Notes under the pieces: model-generated
Told to the model about the DNA's origin: nothing
The model's input: the letters and a program-made list of their open reading frames with translations, nothing else
Databases searched by the model: none
From: Tissierellia bacterium
GTDB taxonomy: Bacteria > Bacillota > Clostridia > Tissierellales > Peptoniphilaceae
Direction of reading: 5' to 3'
NCBI GenBank assembly: GCA_030532305.1
Contig: JAUNLJ010000004.1
Span: 1-64,000, forward strand
DNA length: 64,000 bases
Translations under genes and position numbers: made by a program
Part shown: one piece after another, positions 36,697 through 47,258 of the stretch
Layout of the letters: every line of letters begins with the position of its first letter
Numbering within the stretch: the stretch's first letter is position 1

Positions 36697-37590
36697 ATGA
36701 GTATGCATTTTCAAGATATGATGCAAAAACTACAAAATTATTGGAAAGAGCAGGGTTGCCTGATCCTAGAACCCTATGACATCGAGCTAGGGGCGGGGAC
36801 CATGAACCCCAACACCTTTTTTAAGGCCCTGGGTCCTGAACCCTGGCGCACAGTCTATGTAGAGCCTTCAAGACGGCCTGCAGACGCCAGGTACGGGGAC
36901 AACCCCAACCGGGTCTACCAGCACCACCAACTTCAAGTTATCTTGAAGCCATCTCCAGAAAATATCCAAGAGCTTTACCTAAACAGCTTGATTGTTTTAG
37001 GCATTGACGTCAACCAACATGACATTCGTTTTGTGGAAGACAACTGGGAATCCCCCACCCTTGGGGCCTGGGGTCTAGGCTGGGAAGTTTGGCTAGATGG
37101 GATGGAAATTACACAGTTTACTTATTTCCAACAAGTAGGCAGCATCAACTGCGATCTTGAAAGTGCTGAGCTAACCTATGGTCTTGAACGGATAGCCATG
37201 TATTTACAAGATGTAGAAACCGTCTATGATATCCAATGGAACGATCAATATACTTATGGAGACATCTTCCACAAGGCAGAGTATGAGCATTCTGTCTACA
37301 GCTTTGAACTAGCTAGTAAGGACCTGCTTATTGGTCTTTTTGACCAGTATGAAAGAGAAGCCAAACGGGTCCTAGAAGAGGGGATTGTTCTTCCTGCCTA
37401 TGACTATATCTTAAAGTGTTCCCATACCTTTAATGTCCTAGATGCCCGGGGGGCCATCTCTGTAAGCCAAAGGCCCAGCTATATTGCCAGGGTCCGGGCC
37501 ATGGCCAGGGAAGCGGCCAAGGGCTATTTACAGCAAAGAGAAGAGATGGGTTTTCCTTTTTTGAAGGAGGGAGAAGACAAGCATGAATAA
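36697..37590 (+). CDS. glyQ: Glycine--tRNA ligase alpha subunit
   Basis: Catalytic subunit of the heterotetrameric bacterial glycyl-tRNA synthetase. 297 residues: [54 protein letters not shown] and [16 protein letters not shown] 36697 has AAAGGGAGG just upstream; ATG 36703 is also possible. No Gly T-box precedes it; the upstream space is occupied by recO. Overlaps glyS by 8 bases. Confidence 0.96.
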   Translation: MSMHFQDMMQKLQNYWKEQGCLILEPYDIELGAGTMNPNTFFKALGPEPWRTVYVEPSRRPADARYGDNPNRVYQHHQLQVILKPSPENIQELYLNSLIVLGIDVNQHDIRFVEDNWESPTLGAWGLGWEVWLDGMEITQFTYFQQVGSINCDLESAELTYGLERIAMYLQDVETVYDIQWNDQYTYGDIFHKAEYEHSVYSFELASKDLLIGLFDQYEREAKRVLEEGIVLPAYDYILKCSHTFNVLDARGAISVSQRPSYIARVRAMAREAAKGYLQQREEMGFPFLKEGEDKHE

Positions 37591-39658
37591 GTATTTGATA
37601 GAAGTGGGTGTGGAGGAACTTCCCTCCCACTATATAGAACCTGCCCTAAGCGATTTTGAAAATGCCCTAGCGGGTGCCTTGGAAGTGGAAAGGGTGGCCT
37701 ATGAAAATATTAAGGCCTATGCCAGCCCAAGACGTCTTACCCTGATTATAGAGGGCTTAGCAGACCGGCAAGAAGACGTCCATGACAAGGTCCGGGGGCC
37801 GGCTAAACGGATTGCCTACCTGGAAGATGGGTCCATTAACAAGCCCCTAGAAGGCTTTATGAGGTCCCAGGGGGTAGAAGAAAAGGACATTGTTCTGGAA
37901 GAATACAAGGGGGAAGACTATGCCTTTGCCCTTATCCACCGGGAGGGTCAAGAAACAAAAGACCTCCTAAAGACTTTGGTTCCCCAGGCCATCCGGGCCA
38001 TCCATTTCCCCAAAATGATGCGGTGGGGAGGCAAAAACCTACGCTTTGCCCGTCCCATCCGCTGGCTGGTCTCCCTTTACAATGACGAGGTCCTAGCCTT
38101 TGACCTAGAGGGGATCCCCCTAGACCGCTATACCCGGGGCCACCGTTTTTTAGGCAGCGACCACATTGAAATAAAAAGGGTGGAGGACTATGAGGGCCTC
38201 TTAGAAGAAAACTATGTCCTTGTGGACCAAGACAAGCGGCGGGAATCCATCCAATACCAAACCCAAAGAATGGCCAGGACCCTGGGTGGCGAAACCCATC
38301 CCGACCCAGACCTCCTAGAAGAGCTAACCTATATTGTAGAATACCCCACCGCCATTTTGGGCCGGGTAAAAAAAGACCACCTCTCCCTACCCGACATTGT
38401 TATTACCACCTCCATGCGGGAGCACCTAAGATATGTTCCCGTCTATGATGTGGAAGGCCAGCTTATGCCCTACTTTATTACCATCAGGAATGGGACAGAC
38501 GACTACAAGGAAGTGGTCAGCCAGGGAAATGAAAAGGTCCTAGGGGCCCGGCTAGAAGATGCCATTTTCTTCTATGAAGAAGATAGCAAGAAGCCCCTAG
38601 AAGACTTTGTGCCCGCCCTAGAAGGGATTATCTTCCAAGAAGAACTAGGTACCATGGCCGATAAGGTAAAGAGGACCCAGGCCCTGGTGGCCAAGCTGGG
38701 CAACCGTCTTGGGGTGGGCAAGACCACCATTGCGGCCTCCCAAAGGGCGGCCTATTTAGCCAAGGCAGACCTAACCAGTAACCTGGTCCAAGAATTTACA
38801 GAACTAGAAGGCACCATGGGCCGGATCTATGCCCTAAATTCTGGGGAAGATGATATTGTAGGCCAGGCCATTGAAGAACACTACATGCCCAAGGGAGCCA
38901 AGGGGGACCTACCCAAGAGCACCACAGGCAGTATCCTATCTATAGCCGACAAGCTGGACACCATCTGTGGCCTTTTTGCCATTGAAAAACTACCTACAGG
39001 CAGCCAAGACCCCTTTGGTCTAAGGCGCCTAGTCATTGGGATCCTCCGTATTCTTAGGAACAAGAATTGGAATATAGGCATCGATGGGATGGTGGAATCT
39101 TCCCTCTTTACCTATGTGGACCAGCAGGGGCTAACCTTTGACCACGAAGAGGTGAGGGGCAAGGTCCTAGACTTTATGCTGGGCCGGGCTTCTAATATGC
39201 TTTTAGATGAGGGCGTCCCCTATGACGTGGTGGATGCCGTGGTGGCCTCTACAGAAGACCTATCTGCCAGCATCTTTACCAAGGCCAGAGACCTAGAAGA
39301 TTTCTTAAAAGAAGATGGGGCCAAGGCCTTTGTTGAGGCGGCAGAACGCTTGGGCAACATGGCCAAGCACCGTGAAGAGACCATGACCTTTAAAGAAGAC
39401 CTTCTAGAGGAGAGCGAAGAGGGACTTTACAAGGCCTATAGAGCCATAAAACCCCAGTGGGAAGATGCCTTCTCCAGGGGAAAATATAGGGAGGCCCTAG
39501 ATATATTGGCCAGCCTAACAGGGCCCATCCATGACTACTTTGAAGCCAATATGGTCCTAGTAGAGGATCCAGCCCTTAGGGCCAATCGTCTAGCCCTCCT
39601 TGGGGCCATTGATGAAAAAATAAAGAAAATCTTTGACAGTGCCAATATTGTCATGTAA
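37583..39658 (+). CDS. glyS: Glycine--tRNA ligase beta subunit
   Basis: 691-residue beta subunit, which binds tRNA-Gly. It begins [19 protein letters not shown] and carries [14 protein letters not shown], the [20 protein letters not shown] region and a C-terminal anticodon-binding DALR-like domain ending [17 protein letters not shown]. Normal length for the subunit. The 8-base overlap with glyQ suggests translational coupling for equal subunit supply. Confidence 0.97.
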   Translation: MNKYLIEVGVEELPSHYIEPALSDFENALAGALEVERVAYENIKAYASPRRLTLIIEGLADRQEDVHDKVRGPAKRIAYLEDGSINKPLEGFMRSQGVEEKDIVLEEYKGEDYAFALIHREGQETKDLLKTLVPQAIRAIHFPKMMRWGGKNLRFARPIRWLVSLYNDEVLAFDLEGIPLDRYTRGHRFLGSDHIEIKRVEDYEGLLEENYVLVDQDKRRESIQYQTQRMARTLGGETHPDPDLLEELTYIVEYPTAILGRVKKDHLSLPDIVITTSMREHLRYVPVYDVEGQLMPYFITIRNGTDDYKEVVSQGNEKVLGARLEDAIFFYEEDSKKPLEDFVPALEGIIFQEELGTMADKVKRTQALVAKLGNRLGVGKTTIAASQRAAYLAKADLTSNLVQEFTELEGTMGRIYALNSGEDDIVGQAIEEHYMPKGAKGDLPKSTTGSILSIADKLDTICGLFAIEKLPTGSQDPFGLRRLVIGILRILRNKNWNIGIDGMVESSLFTYVDQQGLTFDHEEVRGKVLDFMLGRASNMLLDEGVPYDVVDAVVASTEDLSASIFTKARDLEDFLKEDGAKAFVEAAERLGNMAKHREETMTFKEDLLEESEEGLYKAYRAIKPQWEDAFSRGKYREALDILASLTGPIHDYFEANMVLVEDPALRANRLALLGAIDEKIKKIFDSANIVM

Positions 39659-39673
39659 GAGGTGGTGACGGGC

Positions 39674-40294
39674 GTGAATTTATCCCTAAGACAGGAAGAA
39701 ATCTTGACCATTGTCAAGGAAAACCAACCCATTACAGGAGGCCATATAGCCAAAAGACTGGGCTTGTCACGGGCAACAATTCGGCCAGATTTAACGGTTT
39801 TAACCATGCTAGAAATTTTGACAGCCCGTCCCAAGGTAGGCTATTTTTACACAGGAAAAAATCTAAGTTTTAATTTTGTATCCCGGGCTAGAAATCGGCA
39901 GGTCAAATCCTATATGTCCCTGCCTGTTAATATGAACTATGAAGATTCTGTCTATGACGGCATTGTCAGCATCTTTTTAGAAGATGTGGGCACCCTTTTT
40001 GTCCTCAAGGACCAGTCCCTAGAAGGGGTGGTTTCTAGAAAGGACCTCCTTCGTTTTTCCATGGGGGAGACGGACCTAGAAAAGACCCCCCTGTCTGTGA
40101 TTATGACAAGGGTCCCCAATGTGGAGACCATAGGTCCTGAAGAGTCCATTTTAGCAGCTGCCAAGAAGATTAGCGAAAAAAACATCGATTCGCTGCCAGT
40201 GGTAGAGGAGAAAGAGGGGAAACTCCGTGTCCTAGGCCGGATTAGCAAGACAAGTATCACTCAGATATTCGTGGAATGGGGAGAAGAAAAATGA
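39674..40294 (+). CDS. ccpN: CcpN-like transcriptional repressor with CBS domains
   Basis: About 206 residues: N-terminal winged helix-turn-helix (EEILTIVKENQPITGGHIAKRLGLSRATIRPDLTVL) followed by two CBS domains (about residues 75-200; PLSVIMTRVPNV and KISEKNIDSLPVVEE). CcpN in B. subtilis represses gluconeogenic genes and is encoded beside the PPDK regulator yqfL, as here. GTG 39674 follows AGAGGTGGTG; two further GTG codons at 39662 and 39665 are alternatives. Overlaps the next gene by ATGA. Confidence 0.88.
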   Translation: MNLSLRQEEILTIVKENQPITGGHIAKRLGLSRATIRPDLTVLTMLEILTARPKVGYFYTGKNLSFNFVSRARNRQVKSYMSLPVNMNYEDSVYDGIVSIFLEDVGTLFVLKDQSLEGVVSRKDLLRFSMGETDLEKTPLSVIMTRVPNVETIGPEESILAAAKKISEKNIDSLPVVEEKEGKLRVLGRISKTSITQIFVEWGEEK

Positions 40295-41157
40295 AAAGAC
40301 CTGAAATTATAGGTATCAACGATGCCGATGGCTTGGATCCTTTAGCCGTATATGTCATCTCAGATAGTATCGGAGAAACGGGAGAACTCATTGCCAAGGC
40401 CACGGTCAGGCAATTTGATGATGTGGACTATGTCATTAAACGGTATCCCTACCATAATAGCATCGAGCAAATTGGTCCTCTTTTAGAAGAGGTGGCTCAA
40501 AAGAAAAGGGCCCTGATTGTCTATACCAATGTAGACACAGACACCAGAGAATATATAGCCAGAAAGCAAAAGGAGCTGGGCCTCTATATGGTAGATGTCA
40601 TGGGCCCGCCCATGGACGAGCTCCAGTCTCTTTTAGGCTATGAGCCCAAGAGGGAACCCGGACTTATCCGGAGGCTGGATGAAAACTACTTCAAGAAGGT
40701 GGAGGCCATTGAGTTTGCCGTTAAGTATGACGATGGGAAAAATCCCCAGGGCATTGTCAATGCGGATATCTGCCTAGTAGGGGTCAGCCGGACCTCCAAG
40801 ACCCCCCTGTCCATGTACCTGGCCCACCAGTTCTACAAGGTGGCCAATGTGCCCCTGGTGCCAGAAATTATGGTCCCTGATGAAATTTTCCAAAAGGACC
40901 CCAACCGGGTCTTTGGCCTGGTGGCTAATTCCGACAAGCTCTATACCATCCGGGAGGAAAGACTCCGGGCCCTGGGCCTAAATTCCCGGGCCAAATATGC
41001 CAACGTGGACCGGATTAGGGAGGAAGTGGCCTATTCTAAAAGGGTCATGGACCAAATTGGCTGTGAGGTCATTGATGTGTCCAACAAGGCCCTAGAGGAG
41101 ACCGCGCAAATTATTATTGGCCATTTAAAAAACAAGGGTCTGTCTAAAAAAGACTAG
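40291..41157 (+). CDS. yqfL: Pyruvate, phosphate dikinase / PEP synthase regulatory protein (YqfL family)
   Basis: 288-residue bifunctional serine/threonine kinase and phosphorylase of the DUF299 family, which switches PPDK or PEP synthase off and on by ADP-dependent phosphorylation. The nucleotide-binding motif is VGVSRTSKTPLSMYLA, with VYVISDSIGETGELI at the N-terminus. ATG 40291 overlaps the ccpN stop; an ATG at 40276 is less likely. Together with ccpN and the window-edge pyruvate carboxylase it fits control of the PEP-pyruvate node. Confidence 0.93.
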   Translation: MKRPEIIGINDADGLDPLAVYVISDSIGETGELIAKATVRQFDDVDYVIKRYPYHNSIEQIGPLLEEVAQKKRALIVYTNVDTDTREYIARKQKELGLYMVDVMGPPMDELQSLLGYEPKREPGLIRRLDENYFKKVEAIEFAVKYDDGKNPQGIVNADICLVGVSRTSKTPLSMYLAHQFYKVANVPLVPEIMVPDEIFQKDPNRVFGLVANSDKLYTIREERLRALGLNSRAKYANVDRIREEVAYSKRVMDQIGCEVIDVSNKALEETAQIIIGHLKNKGLSKKD

Positions 41158-41177
41158 ACCCCAGGGAGGTGGAAGCC

Positions 41178-42194
41178 ATGACAATACGAGAAAGGTCAGA
41201 GGCCCTGGAAAAAAAGATCCTGTCTCCCCGGGCCTGCCTGTCCTCAAAAACCAAGGGGAGGCAGGTATGGGAAGAGCCTTGCGATATGCGAACAGACTTC
41301 CAGAGGGACCGGGACCGGATTATTCATTCCAAGGCCTTTCGGAGGTTAAAGCACAAGACCCAGGTCTTTATCTCTCCTGAGGGAGACCACTACCGGACCC
41401 GGCTAACCCACACCCTGGAAGTCAGTCAAATTGCCAGGACCATGGCCAGGGCCCTCCAGCTCAATGAAGACCTGGTGGAGGCCATTGCCCTGGGCCACGA
41501 CCTGGGCCATACCCCCTTTGGCCATAGTGGGGAGAAGGTCTTAAACGACCTCCACCCCCAGGGCTTTAGGCACAACGACCACAGCCTAAGGGTGGTGGAC
41601 CTTTTGGAAAGCTCCAGCAAGAGGCAGGGCTTAAACCTGACCTATGAAGTGAGGGAGGGGATCAAAAAACATACAGGACCAGACCTGCCCCAGACCTATG
41701 AGGGCCAGCTTATCCGGTATGCCGACCGTTTTGCCTATATTAACCACGATATAGACGATGCAGTCAGGGCCCAGGTCCTAAGGCTAGAAGACCTGCCCAA
41801 GGACCTGGTGGAGATTTTAGGGGTGGGCCATTCCCAAAGGATCAATAGCATGATCCGGTCCCTGGTCAAAAGCAGTTTGGACCAAGGAAAAATCACCATG
41901 GACCAGGAAGTGGGTGGGGCCACCCAAAGGCTAAGGGCCTTTATGTTTGAGACCGTCTATTTTAATCCCAAGGCCAAGAGCGAGGAAGAAAAGATCTCCC
42001 ATATCCTAAGGGAGCTCTACCACTATTATAAAAAACATATAGACAAGATCCCCAACCACCTAGTAGGCGTCTATGGGGATGGGGACTATACGGACGATGA
42101 TCTCATTGTAGACTATATTGCCGGCATGAGTGATAAGTTTGCCCTCCATGTTTGGCAGAAGATTTTTGTCCCAAAATTTTGGGCCCTAGACTAG
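41178..42194 (+). CDS. dgt: Deoxyguanosinetriphosphate triphosphohydrolase family protein
   Basis: 338-residue HD-domain dNTPase of the Gram-positive type: FQRDRDRIIHSKAFRRLKHKTQVF, HTLEVSQIARTMARAL, and the HD pair in LGHDLGHTPFGHSGE. It hydrolyses dNTPs to nucleoside and triphosphate, so it may tune dNTP pools near replication genes; the exact substrate is unknown. ATG 41178 has GGGAGGTGG upstream. Directly precedes dnaG, a common Bacillota order. Confidence 0.93.
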   Translation: MTIRERSEALEKKILSPRACLSSKTKGRQVWEEPCDMRTDFQRDRDRIIHSKAFRRLKHKTQVFISPEGDHYRTRLTHTLEVSQIARTMARALQLNEDLVEAIALGHDLGHTPFGHSGEKVLNDLHPQGFRHNDHSLRVVDLLESSSKRQGLNLTYEVREGIKKHTGPDLPQTYEGQLIRYADRFAYINHDIDDAVRAQVLRLEDLPKDLVEILGVGHSQRINSMIRSLVKSSLDQGKITMDQEVGGATQRLRAFMFETVYFNPKAKSEEEKISHILRELYHYYKKHIDKIPNHLVGVYGDGDYTDDDLIVDYIAGMSDKFALHVWQKIFVPKFWALD

Positions 42195-42205
42195 GAGGTT
42201 AGAGG

Positions 42206-44005
42206 ATGGCAGCCATTATTGATGACTTGGTCATAGAGCAGGTCAAAGACCAAGCTGACATTGTGGAGATTATAGGCCGGAGTGTAGACCTTAAAAAACA
42301 GGGAACCAGCTACATGGGCCTTTGCCCCTTCCACCATGAGAAGACCCCCTCTTTTTCCGTCCAAAGGGAAAAGGGATACTACCACTGTTTTGGCTGTGGG
42401 GCAGGAGGGGACGTGATCTCCTTTGTGATGGAAAGTCAGAACATGAGCTTTATTGAGGCGGTCACCTACCTGGCTGAAGACCTCCATATCCCCCTAAGAC
42501 AGGGGAACCAGGAGGCAGAAAAAAGAAAGAAAAAACGAGACCGGATCTACCAGATGAACCGGGAGGCCGCCCTCTACTACATGAAGATTTTAAGCCGGCA
42601 CAGCTATGGCCTGGCCTATTTAGAGAGCCGGGGGATCAACCACAAGACCCTCCTTAAGTTTGGCCTGGGCTTTGCCCCCTCAGGAGGGGACCAGTTAAGA
42701 AACCATCTTTTAAAAAAGGGCTACAAGGAGGAAGAGCTGTATGAGGCCGACCTCCTATCTTATAATGAGGAAAAAAACCACTACTTTGACCGTTTTAGGA
42801 ACCGGCTGATCTTTCCTATTATTGACACCCGGTCCCGGGTCATTGGTTTTGGGGGCCGGGTCTTGGGAGAGGGCCTTCCCAAGTACCTTAACACCAAGGA
42901 AACCCCGGTCTTTACCAAGGGGACCATGCTCTATGGCCTAAACCTCTTGGCCAAGGAATCGGACCGGTCTAAGATACTTTTGGTGGAAGGCTATATGGAT
43001 GTTATAGCCCTCTATAAAAGTGGTATAAATTATAGTACAGCCTCCCTAGGGACAGCCCTAACCCGGGACCAGGCCCGGCTTATTAAACGGTATGGCAAGG
43101 AAGTCTATATTTGCTATGACGGAGACCAGGCTGGGGTAAGGGCCAGCAAACGGGCCATCCAGGTCCTTTTCCAGGAGGATATCCATCCTAAGATTGTCCA
43201 ACTTAAGGATGGGCTGGACCCAGACGACTTTATTAAAAAGTATGGGGTCTTTGAATTTGAGGCCGCCCTTAAGGGGGCCATAACAGCCGTGGCCTTTTAT
43301 ATCCAGGAGGCAGAAAAAAACTTTAACCTGTCTTCCACAGAGTCTTTTTCTAACTTCTTACGGGAGATTGCGGCCATCCTATCTAGGATCCAATCTCCTG
43401 TGGAACAGGACGTCTATTTAGACAGGGTGGCCCAGGCCTATGGGGTTAGCAAGGAGGCCCTCCGGCTAGAAATGGGCCGGGTCCCCCCTAGGGCCCAGAG
43501 CCTGGACTTAAAAAAAGAGAGGGAAAAAAAGCCCCGGGATCCTTCCAATAACCGGATCCTGACCCTTTTAGCCTATAGCCTGGAGTCCCAAGACTTTTGT
43601 AGCCTGGTAGGCAGGGGCCTTGGGGAAAAGCTAGACCTAAAGGACAAGTGGAAGGAGGTCCTAGAGGGCCTAGGCCAGCTCTACCAGGAGGGGCTAAAGA
43701 CCAGGGACCAGCGCATAGAGGCCCTTCTAAGTCGCCATCCAGAATATAGGCAAGAGATAGAAAAGATCTTAGAGATTAAACTGGACCTTCCCCAAGGAGA
43801 AAAAATTATTCAAGAGCTGATAGATAGTATCTATAGGCAAGAGCTGGAGCAAGAACGGGATATGCTTTTAGGCAGGATCCGCCACCTAGAGGGGTTAGCA
43901 TCCCCCTCAGAAGAAGAAAGAAAAAGGTTAAAGGATCATTTAATAGAACTCACAGAGATAGTCCATAAGCTTGGATCAGTAAGTCGAGGAGGTTTAAATG
44001 GATAA
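42206..44005 (+). CDS. dnaG: DNA primase
   Basis: 599-residue primase making RNA primers at the replication fork. N-terminal CHC2 zinc domain (about residues 35-65: [29 protein letters not shown]), RNA polymerase core, TOPRIM region with [12 protein letters not shown] (about 255), and a C-terminal helicase-interacting region. Normal length. AGGAGGTTAGAGG precedes the ATG. It overlaps rpoD by 8 bases in the classic macromolecular synthesis arrangement. Confidence 0.97.
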   Translation: MAAIIDDLVIEQVKDQADIVEIIGRSVDLKKQGTSYMGLCPFHHEKTPSFSVQREKGYYHCFGCGAGGDVISFVMESQNMSFIEAVTYLAEDLHIPLRQGNQEAEKRKKKRDRIYQMNREAALYYMKILSRHSYGLAYLESRGINHKTLLKFGLGFAPSGGDQLRNHLLKKGYKEEELYEADLLSYNEEKNHYFDRFRNRLIFPIIDTRSRVIGFGGRVLGEGLPKYLNTKETPVFTKGTMLYGLNLLAKESDRSKILLVEGYMDVIALYKSGINYSTASLGTALTRDQARLIKRYGKEVYICYDGDQAGVRASKRAIQVLFQEDIHPKIVQLKDGLDPDDFIKKYGVFEFEAALKGAITAVAFYIQEAEKNFNLSSTESFSNFLREIAAILSRIQSPVEQDVYLDRVAQAYGVSKEALRLEMGRVPPRAQSLDLKKEREKKPRDPSNNRILTLLAYSLESQDFCSLVGRGLGEKLDLKDKWKEVLEGLGQLYQEGLKTRDQRIEALLSRHPEYRQEIEKILEIKLDLPQGEKIIQELIDSIYRQELEQERDMLLGRIRHLEGLASPSEEERKRLKDHLIELTEIVHKLGSVSRGGLNG

Positions 44006-45089
44006 AAAGACTTTTGATAACTATGAGTCTAAAGAAGCTATTATAAAGGAATTAAAAGACAAGGGAAAAAAGAAGGGGAAATTAACCTACGAAGAAATTA
44101 TTGACGCCCTAGATGAGATTGAATTAGGCTCAGAGGATATTGAGGACTTATATTCCAGCTTTGAAGAAGTGGGCATTCAAATCGTAGACGAAGACGATGA
44201 GGATGAAGACGACAAGAAAAAGAAGAAAGAATCCAAAGAAATCAAAGCACCTAAGGGAGTCAGTGTAGATGACCCTGTCCGTATGTACCTCAAGGAGATT
44301 GGGAAGGTAGACCTGCTCACGGCAGAAGAAGAAATTGCCATTGCCAAGCGGATTGAGGCAGGGGACGAAAGCGCCAAGCAGGAGCTGGCTGAGGCCAACC
44401 TCCGCCTAGTGGTGAGTATAGCCAAACGCTATGTGGGCCGGGGCATGAGCTTTTTGGACCTGATCCAGGAGGGAAACCTGGGCTTGATGAAGGCGGTAGA
44501 AAAGTTTGACTACACCAAGGGCTTTAAGTTTTCCACCTATGCCACCTGGTGGATTAGGCAGGCCATTACCCGGGCCATTGCCGACCAGGCCCGGACCATC
44601 CGGATTCCAGTCCACATGGTGGAAACCATCAACAAGCTAGTTAGGGTCCAAAGGCAACTGGTTCAAGAGCTAGGCCGGGACCTAACCCCAGAAGAAATTG
44701 CTGAAGAAATGGGCATGACCGTAGAAAAGGTCCGGGAAATTCAAAAGATTGCCCAGGAGCCAGTGTCTCTTGAAACCCCCATAGGGGAAGAAGAAGATTC
44801 CCACCTAGGGGACTTTATCCCCGATGACGATATAGAATCCCCCCAAGATGCGGCCACCTTTACCCTTTTAAAGGAACAATTAGACGATGTTCTAATGACC
44901 CTAACAGAAAGGGAAAAGGAAGTTTTAACCCTGCGTTTTGGTCTTATTGACGGACGGGCCAGGACCCTAGAGGAAGTAGGCAAGGTCTTTGATGTGACCC
45001 GGGAGCGGATCCGTCAAATTGAAGCCAAGGCCCTAAGAAAACTCCGCCATCCCAGCCGGAGTAAAAAACTAAAGGATTTTCTAGAATGA
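43998..45089 (+). CDS. rpoD: RNA polymerase sigma factor RpoD (primary sigma)
   Basis: 363-residue primary sigma factor of the Bacillota SigA size. An acidic region 1.1 with a [13 protein letters not shown] stretch leads to region 1.2 ([20 protein letters not shown]), region 2.1-2.4 ([39 protein letters not shown]) and region 4 ([32 protein letters not shown]). AGGAGGT precedes the ATG inside the dnaG end. The promoters seen in this window match its TTGACA/TATAAT specificity. Confidence 0.98.
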   Translation: MDKKTFDNYESKEAIIKELKDKGKKKGKLTYEEIIDALDEIELGSEDIEDLYSSFEEVGIQIVDEDDEDEDDKKKKKESKEIKAPKGVSVDDPVRMYLKEIGKVDLLTAEEEIAIAKRIEAGDESAKQELAEANLRLVVSIAKRYVGRGMSFLDLIQEGNLGLMKAVEKFDYTKGFKFSTYATWWIRQAITRAIADQARTIRIPVHMVETINKLVRVQRQLVQELGRDLTPEEIAEEMGMTVEKVREIQKIAQEPVSLETPIGEEEDSHLGDFIPDDDIESPQDAATFTLLKEQLDDVLMTLTEREKEVLTLRFGLIDGRARTLEEVGKVFDVTRERIRQIEAKALRKLRHPSRSKKLKDFLE

Positions 45090-45748
45090 TAGGCCTGTCC
45101 CCCCGGCTAGAGGCCATAGCCAGCCTAGTAAGTCCTGTGGGCACCCTGGCCGACATAGGGACCGACCATGGCCTCTTGCCTGCCTTCCTCCTAGAAGAGG
45201 GGCAGGTGGGCCAGGTTATTGTCACCGACATTTCGCCGGCCAGCCTAAATAAGTCCCGGGTCCTTTTAGGCCGGCGCTTTGAAAAAGACCAGTTTTCCTG
45301 CCGGGAGGGAGACGGGCTAGGCCCCCTAGAAGAAGGGGAGGCCCAGGCCCTGGTTATAGCCGGCATGGGGGGGCTTCTTATTGGTGACATCCTAAGCCAA
45401 AAAAGAGGCCTGGTCCAGTCCCTGGACTATCTGATCCTCCAACCCATGCAGGCCCAAGAAGACCTGTGGGACTGGCTAAGTCAAGAAAATTTTGAACTTT
45501 TAGATAGGGCCTTGGCCAGAGAAGGGGACCGTTTTTACCCCATAGTTAAGGTGAAATCTGCCAAGAAGAAGTGGGATTTACCCATCTCTTGGGAGGACTT
45601 TAAGGACTGTAACCACTTTGAGGCCCTGGTTAAAAGAAATCATGGCCACTATCTGAAGATAGAAGAAGAGATAAAAAGACGTGCAAAGACAAAGGACCAG
45701 ATAGACGAAGTCCAAAGATTGAGAAAGCAATGGGAGGCCTACTTATGA
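45086..45748 (+). CDS. trmK: tRNA (adenine(22)-N(1))-methyltransferase TrmK
   Basis: 220-residue Rossmann methyltransferase that makes m1A22 in tRNA. SAM-binding motif [19 protein letters not shown], then [28 protein letters not shown] and [16 protein letters not shown], all typical of TrmK. ATGA overlap with rpoD at its start and with the nif3 gene at its end; the rpoD-trmK-nif3 order is standard in Bacillota. Confidence 0.95.
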   Translation: MIGLSPRLEAIASLVSPVGTLADIGTDHGLLPAFLLEEGQVGQVIVTDISPASLNKSRVLLGRRFEKDQFSCREGDGLGPLEEGEAQALVIAGMGGLLIGDILSQKRGLVQSLDYLILQPMQAQEDLWDWLSQENFELLDRALAREGDRFYPIVKVKSAKKKWDLPISWEDFKDCNHFEALVKRNHGHYLKIEEEIKRRAKTKDQIDEVQRLRKQWEAYL

Positions 45749-46509
45749 AGCTAGAAGAGGTCATAGCCTATATGGACTCTTGGGCCCCGGAAGAGAGCCA
45801 GGAAGACTGGGACAATTCGGGGCCTCAAATTTATTTTAAGGACCAAGACCTAAAGGGGATTTTAGTCTGCATGGATATTAACCAGGCAGCCTATAAAAAA
45901 GCCAAGGACCTGGGGTGCAACCTACTTATTAGCCACCACCCCTTGTTTTTTTCGCCCATTAAATCCCTAAGAGAGGATAGCTACAAGGGCCAGCTGGTTA
46001 TGGACCTTATCCAGTCCAGGATCCAGGTCTACTCTGCCCATACCAATCTGGACAAGGCCACCGATGGGGTCAACCACCAATGGCTGGCCCTGCTTAAGCT
46101 GTCTCAAGTGGAAAAACTAAGTGAGGAAGACGGCATAGGCCTTGTGGGCCAGGGAGAGTGGACCCTAGAAGACCTGGATGGTCTTTTTAAGGACCTGGGC
46201 TTTAGGCATGTAAGGTATTATGGCAAAAAGAGGGCCTATTTTAACCGCCTAGCCATCTGTGGTGGGTCTGGGGCCGACTATCTAGAAGAGGCCAAGGCCA
46301 AGGGGGCCCAGGTCCTTATAACGGGAGATGTGAAATACCACCAGGGGCAAAGGGCCTATGAAGAGGGGATGACCTTAATTGACCTTGGCCATTTTGAAAG
46401 TGAGAGCCTTATTTTAGACCGGATAAGTAGCCGGCTAAAGGTGGCCTTTCCCCATGTGGCTATTTACACCCATAAAGAAGCAGATTATAGCTTTGAAATA
46501 GACCCATAA
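45745..46509 (+). CDS. Nif3-like dinuclear metal center protein (YqfO family)
   Basis: 254 residues of the Nif3/YbgI fold: APEESQEDWDNSG, NLLISHHPLFF, VYSAHTNLDKATDGVN, GGSGADYL and ITGDVKYHQGQRAYEEGMTLIDLGHFESE, supplying the His/Asp/Glu metal ligands. It is the short form without the PII-like insertion found in B. subtilis YqfO. The function of the family is not settled; GTP cyclohydrolase-like activity has been proposed. ATG 45745 overlaps the trmK stop. Confidence 0.92.
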   Translation: MKLEEVIAYMDSWAPEESQEDWDNSGPQIYFKDQDLKGILVCMDINQAAYKKAKDLGCNLLISHHPLFFSPIKSLREDSYKGQLVMDLIQSRIQVYSAHTNLDKATDGVNHQWLALLKLSQVEKLSEEDGIGLVGQGEWTLEDLDGLFKDLGFRHVRYYGKKRAYFNRLAICGGSGADYLEEAKAKGAQVLITGDVKYHQGQRAYEEGMTLIDLGHFESESLILDRISSRLKVAFPHVAIYTHKEADYSFEIDP

Positions 46510-46520
46510 TGTGGTAAAAT
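46493..46520 (+). promoter_or_regulatory. Promoter of rnpB
   Basis: TTGAAA (46493-46498) and TAAAAT (46515-46520) are separated by 16 bp with a TG extension at 46512-46513, lying partly in the 3' end of nif3 and about 10 bases before the RNA. Confidence 0.6.
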
Positions 46521-46529
46521 AAAAGAATA

Positions 46530-46870
46530 GAGTTCGAGTACGTTGGTCGACTGCGCGTCATGCGAGGAAAGTCCGTGCTCCACAGAGCAAAGGTGCTGGA
46601 TAACGTCCAGTAGGGGCGACCCTAAGGCTAGTGCAACAGAGATATACCGCCAAGTTGACTTGGTAAGGCTGGAAAGGCGAGGTAAGAGCTCACCAGCACA
46701 TAGGCGACTATGTGGCTATGTAAACCCCATCTGGAGCAAGACCAAGAAGGAGCAAAAGGGTGGCTGCTCGTCACCTTCCATAAGGTAGGTCGCTAAAGCT
46801 TTTTGGTGACAAAAAGATTAGATAGATAGTCGATGAATACAGAACACGGCTTATAGATGTAGTCGGACTC
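46530..46870 (+). ncRNA. rnpB: RNase P RNA
   Basis: Catalytic RNA that trims tRNA 5' leaders. The invariant P4/J3 block GAGGAAAGTCCGTGCTC lies at 46563-46579 and the 3' partner ACAGAACACGGCTTA at 46840-46854. AAACCCCAT (P11-12 side) is also present. The 5' end GAGTTCGAGTAC (46530-46541) pairs with GTAGTCGGACTC (46859-46870), forming helix P1 and fixing both ends. Total length about 341 nt is normal. An open frame inside it is not a gene. Confidence 0.95.
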
Positions 46871-46891
46871 AATCCCTAAGGGAAAAAAAGA

Positions 46892-46923
46892 GGAGCCATA
46901 GGAAGACCTAGGGCTCTTTTTTA
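46892..46923 (+). terminator. Terminator after rnpB
   Basis: GGAGCCATAGG pairs with CCTAGGGCTC across a short loop with one mismatch, followed by TTTTTT. It separates rnpB from the T-box promoter. Confidence 0.85.
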
Positions 46924-47006
46924 TAGGCAAGAAAGTCAGGGAAGCCTGTAAAAGGAGAATTATTTTATAAAAATCCAAAAGTTTTAAATTTTTTAAGAAA
47001 AATCCC

Positions 47007-47035
47007 TTGACAAAAAAATAAAATACCCTTAAAAT
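47007..47035 (+). promoter_or_regulatory. Promoter of the triple T-box / trpX-like transcription unit
   Basis: Consensus TTGACA (47007-47012), exactly 17 bp, TAAAAT (47030-47035). It lies about 35-40 bases before the first T-box. No comparable promoter is visible between the three T-box copies, so all three appear to be in one transcript. Confidence 0.88.
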
Positions 47036-47077
47036 ATGTTCCAAGCTAAGAAAAAGCAGGACCTATAGGGAAAATTA

Positions 47078-47258
47078 ACAGAGAGCCGGGAGAGCTGAGA
47101 GCCTGGCAATTGGAAGTATGGGTCGTTTCACTTTGGAGCTGGTGGGCTGATAAGGCCTATCCCGTATCCCGCGTTAAGGGTCCAAGAGATAGGTAAGACC
47201 TATAAAAAAGGTGGTAACGCGAGCACTTCGTCCTTTTGGCGGAGGGCTTTTTTATTTA
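47078..47258 (+). promoter_or_regulatory. T-box riboswitch, copy 1 (probable Trp)
   Basis: T-box leader ending in the antiterminator core AAGGTGGTAACGCG (47208-47221) and CGTCCTTTT (47229-47236), followed by a terminator arm GGCGGAGGGCTTTTTT. Uncharged tRNA would pair with the specifier codon in stem I and with the TGGT bulge, preventing termination. The best specifier candidate is TGG at 47140-47142. Its 5' half differs from copies 2 and 3; its 3' half is identical to copy 2. Confidence 0.88.

Noticed and set aside
46543-46788. 81-codon open frame inside the RNase P RNA region
   Set aside because: It lies wholly within conserved rnpB sequence and has no ribosome binding site; the RNA explains the conservation.
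46793-47044. Minus-strand open frame of 83 codons between rnpB and the T-box promoter
   Set aside because: Low-complexity, AT-driven frame that runs through the end of rnpB, its terminator and the T-box promoter; no ribosome binding site.
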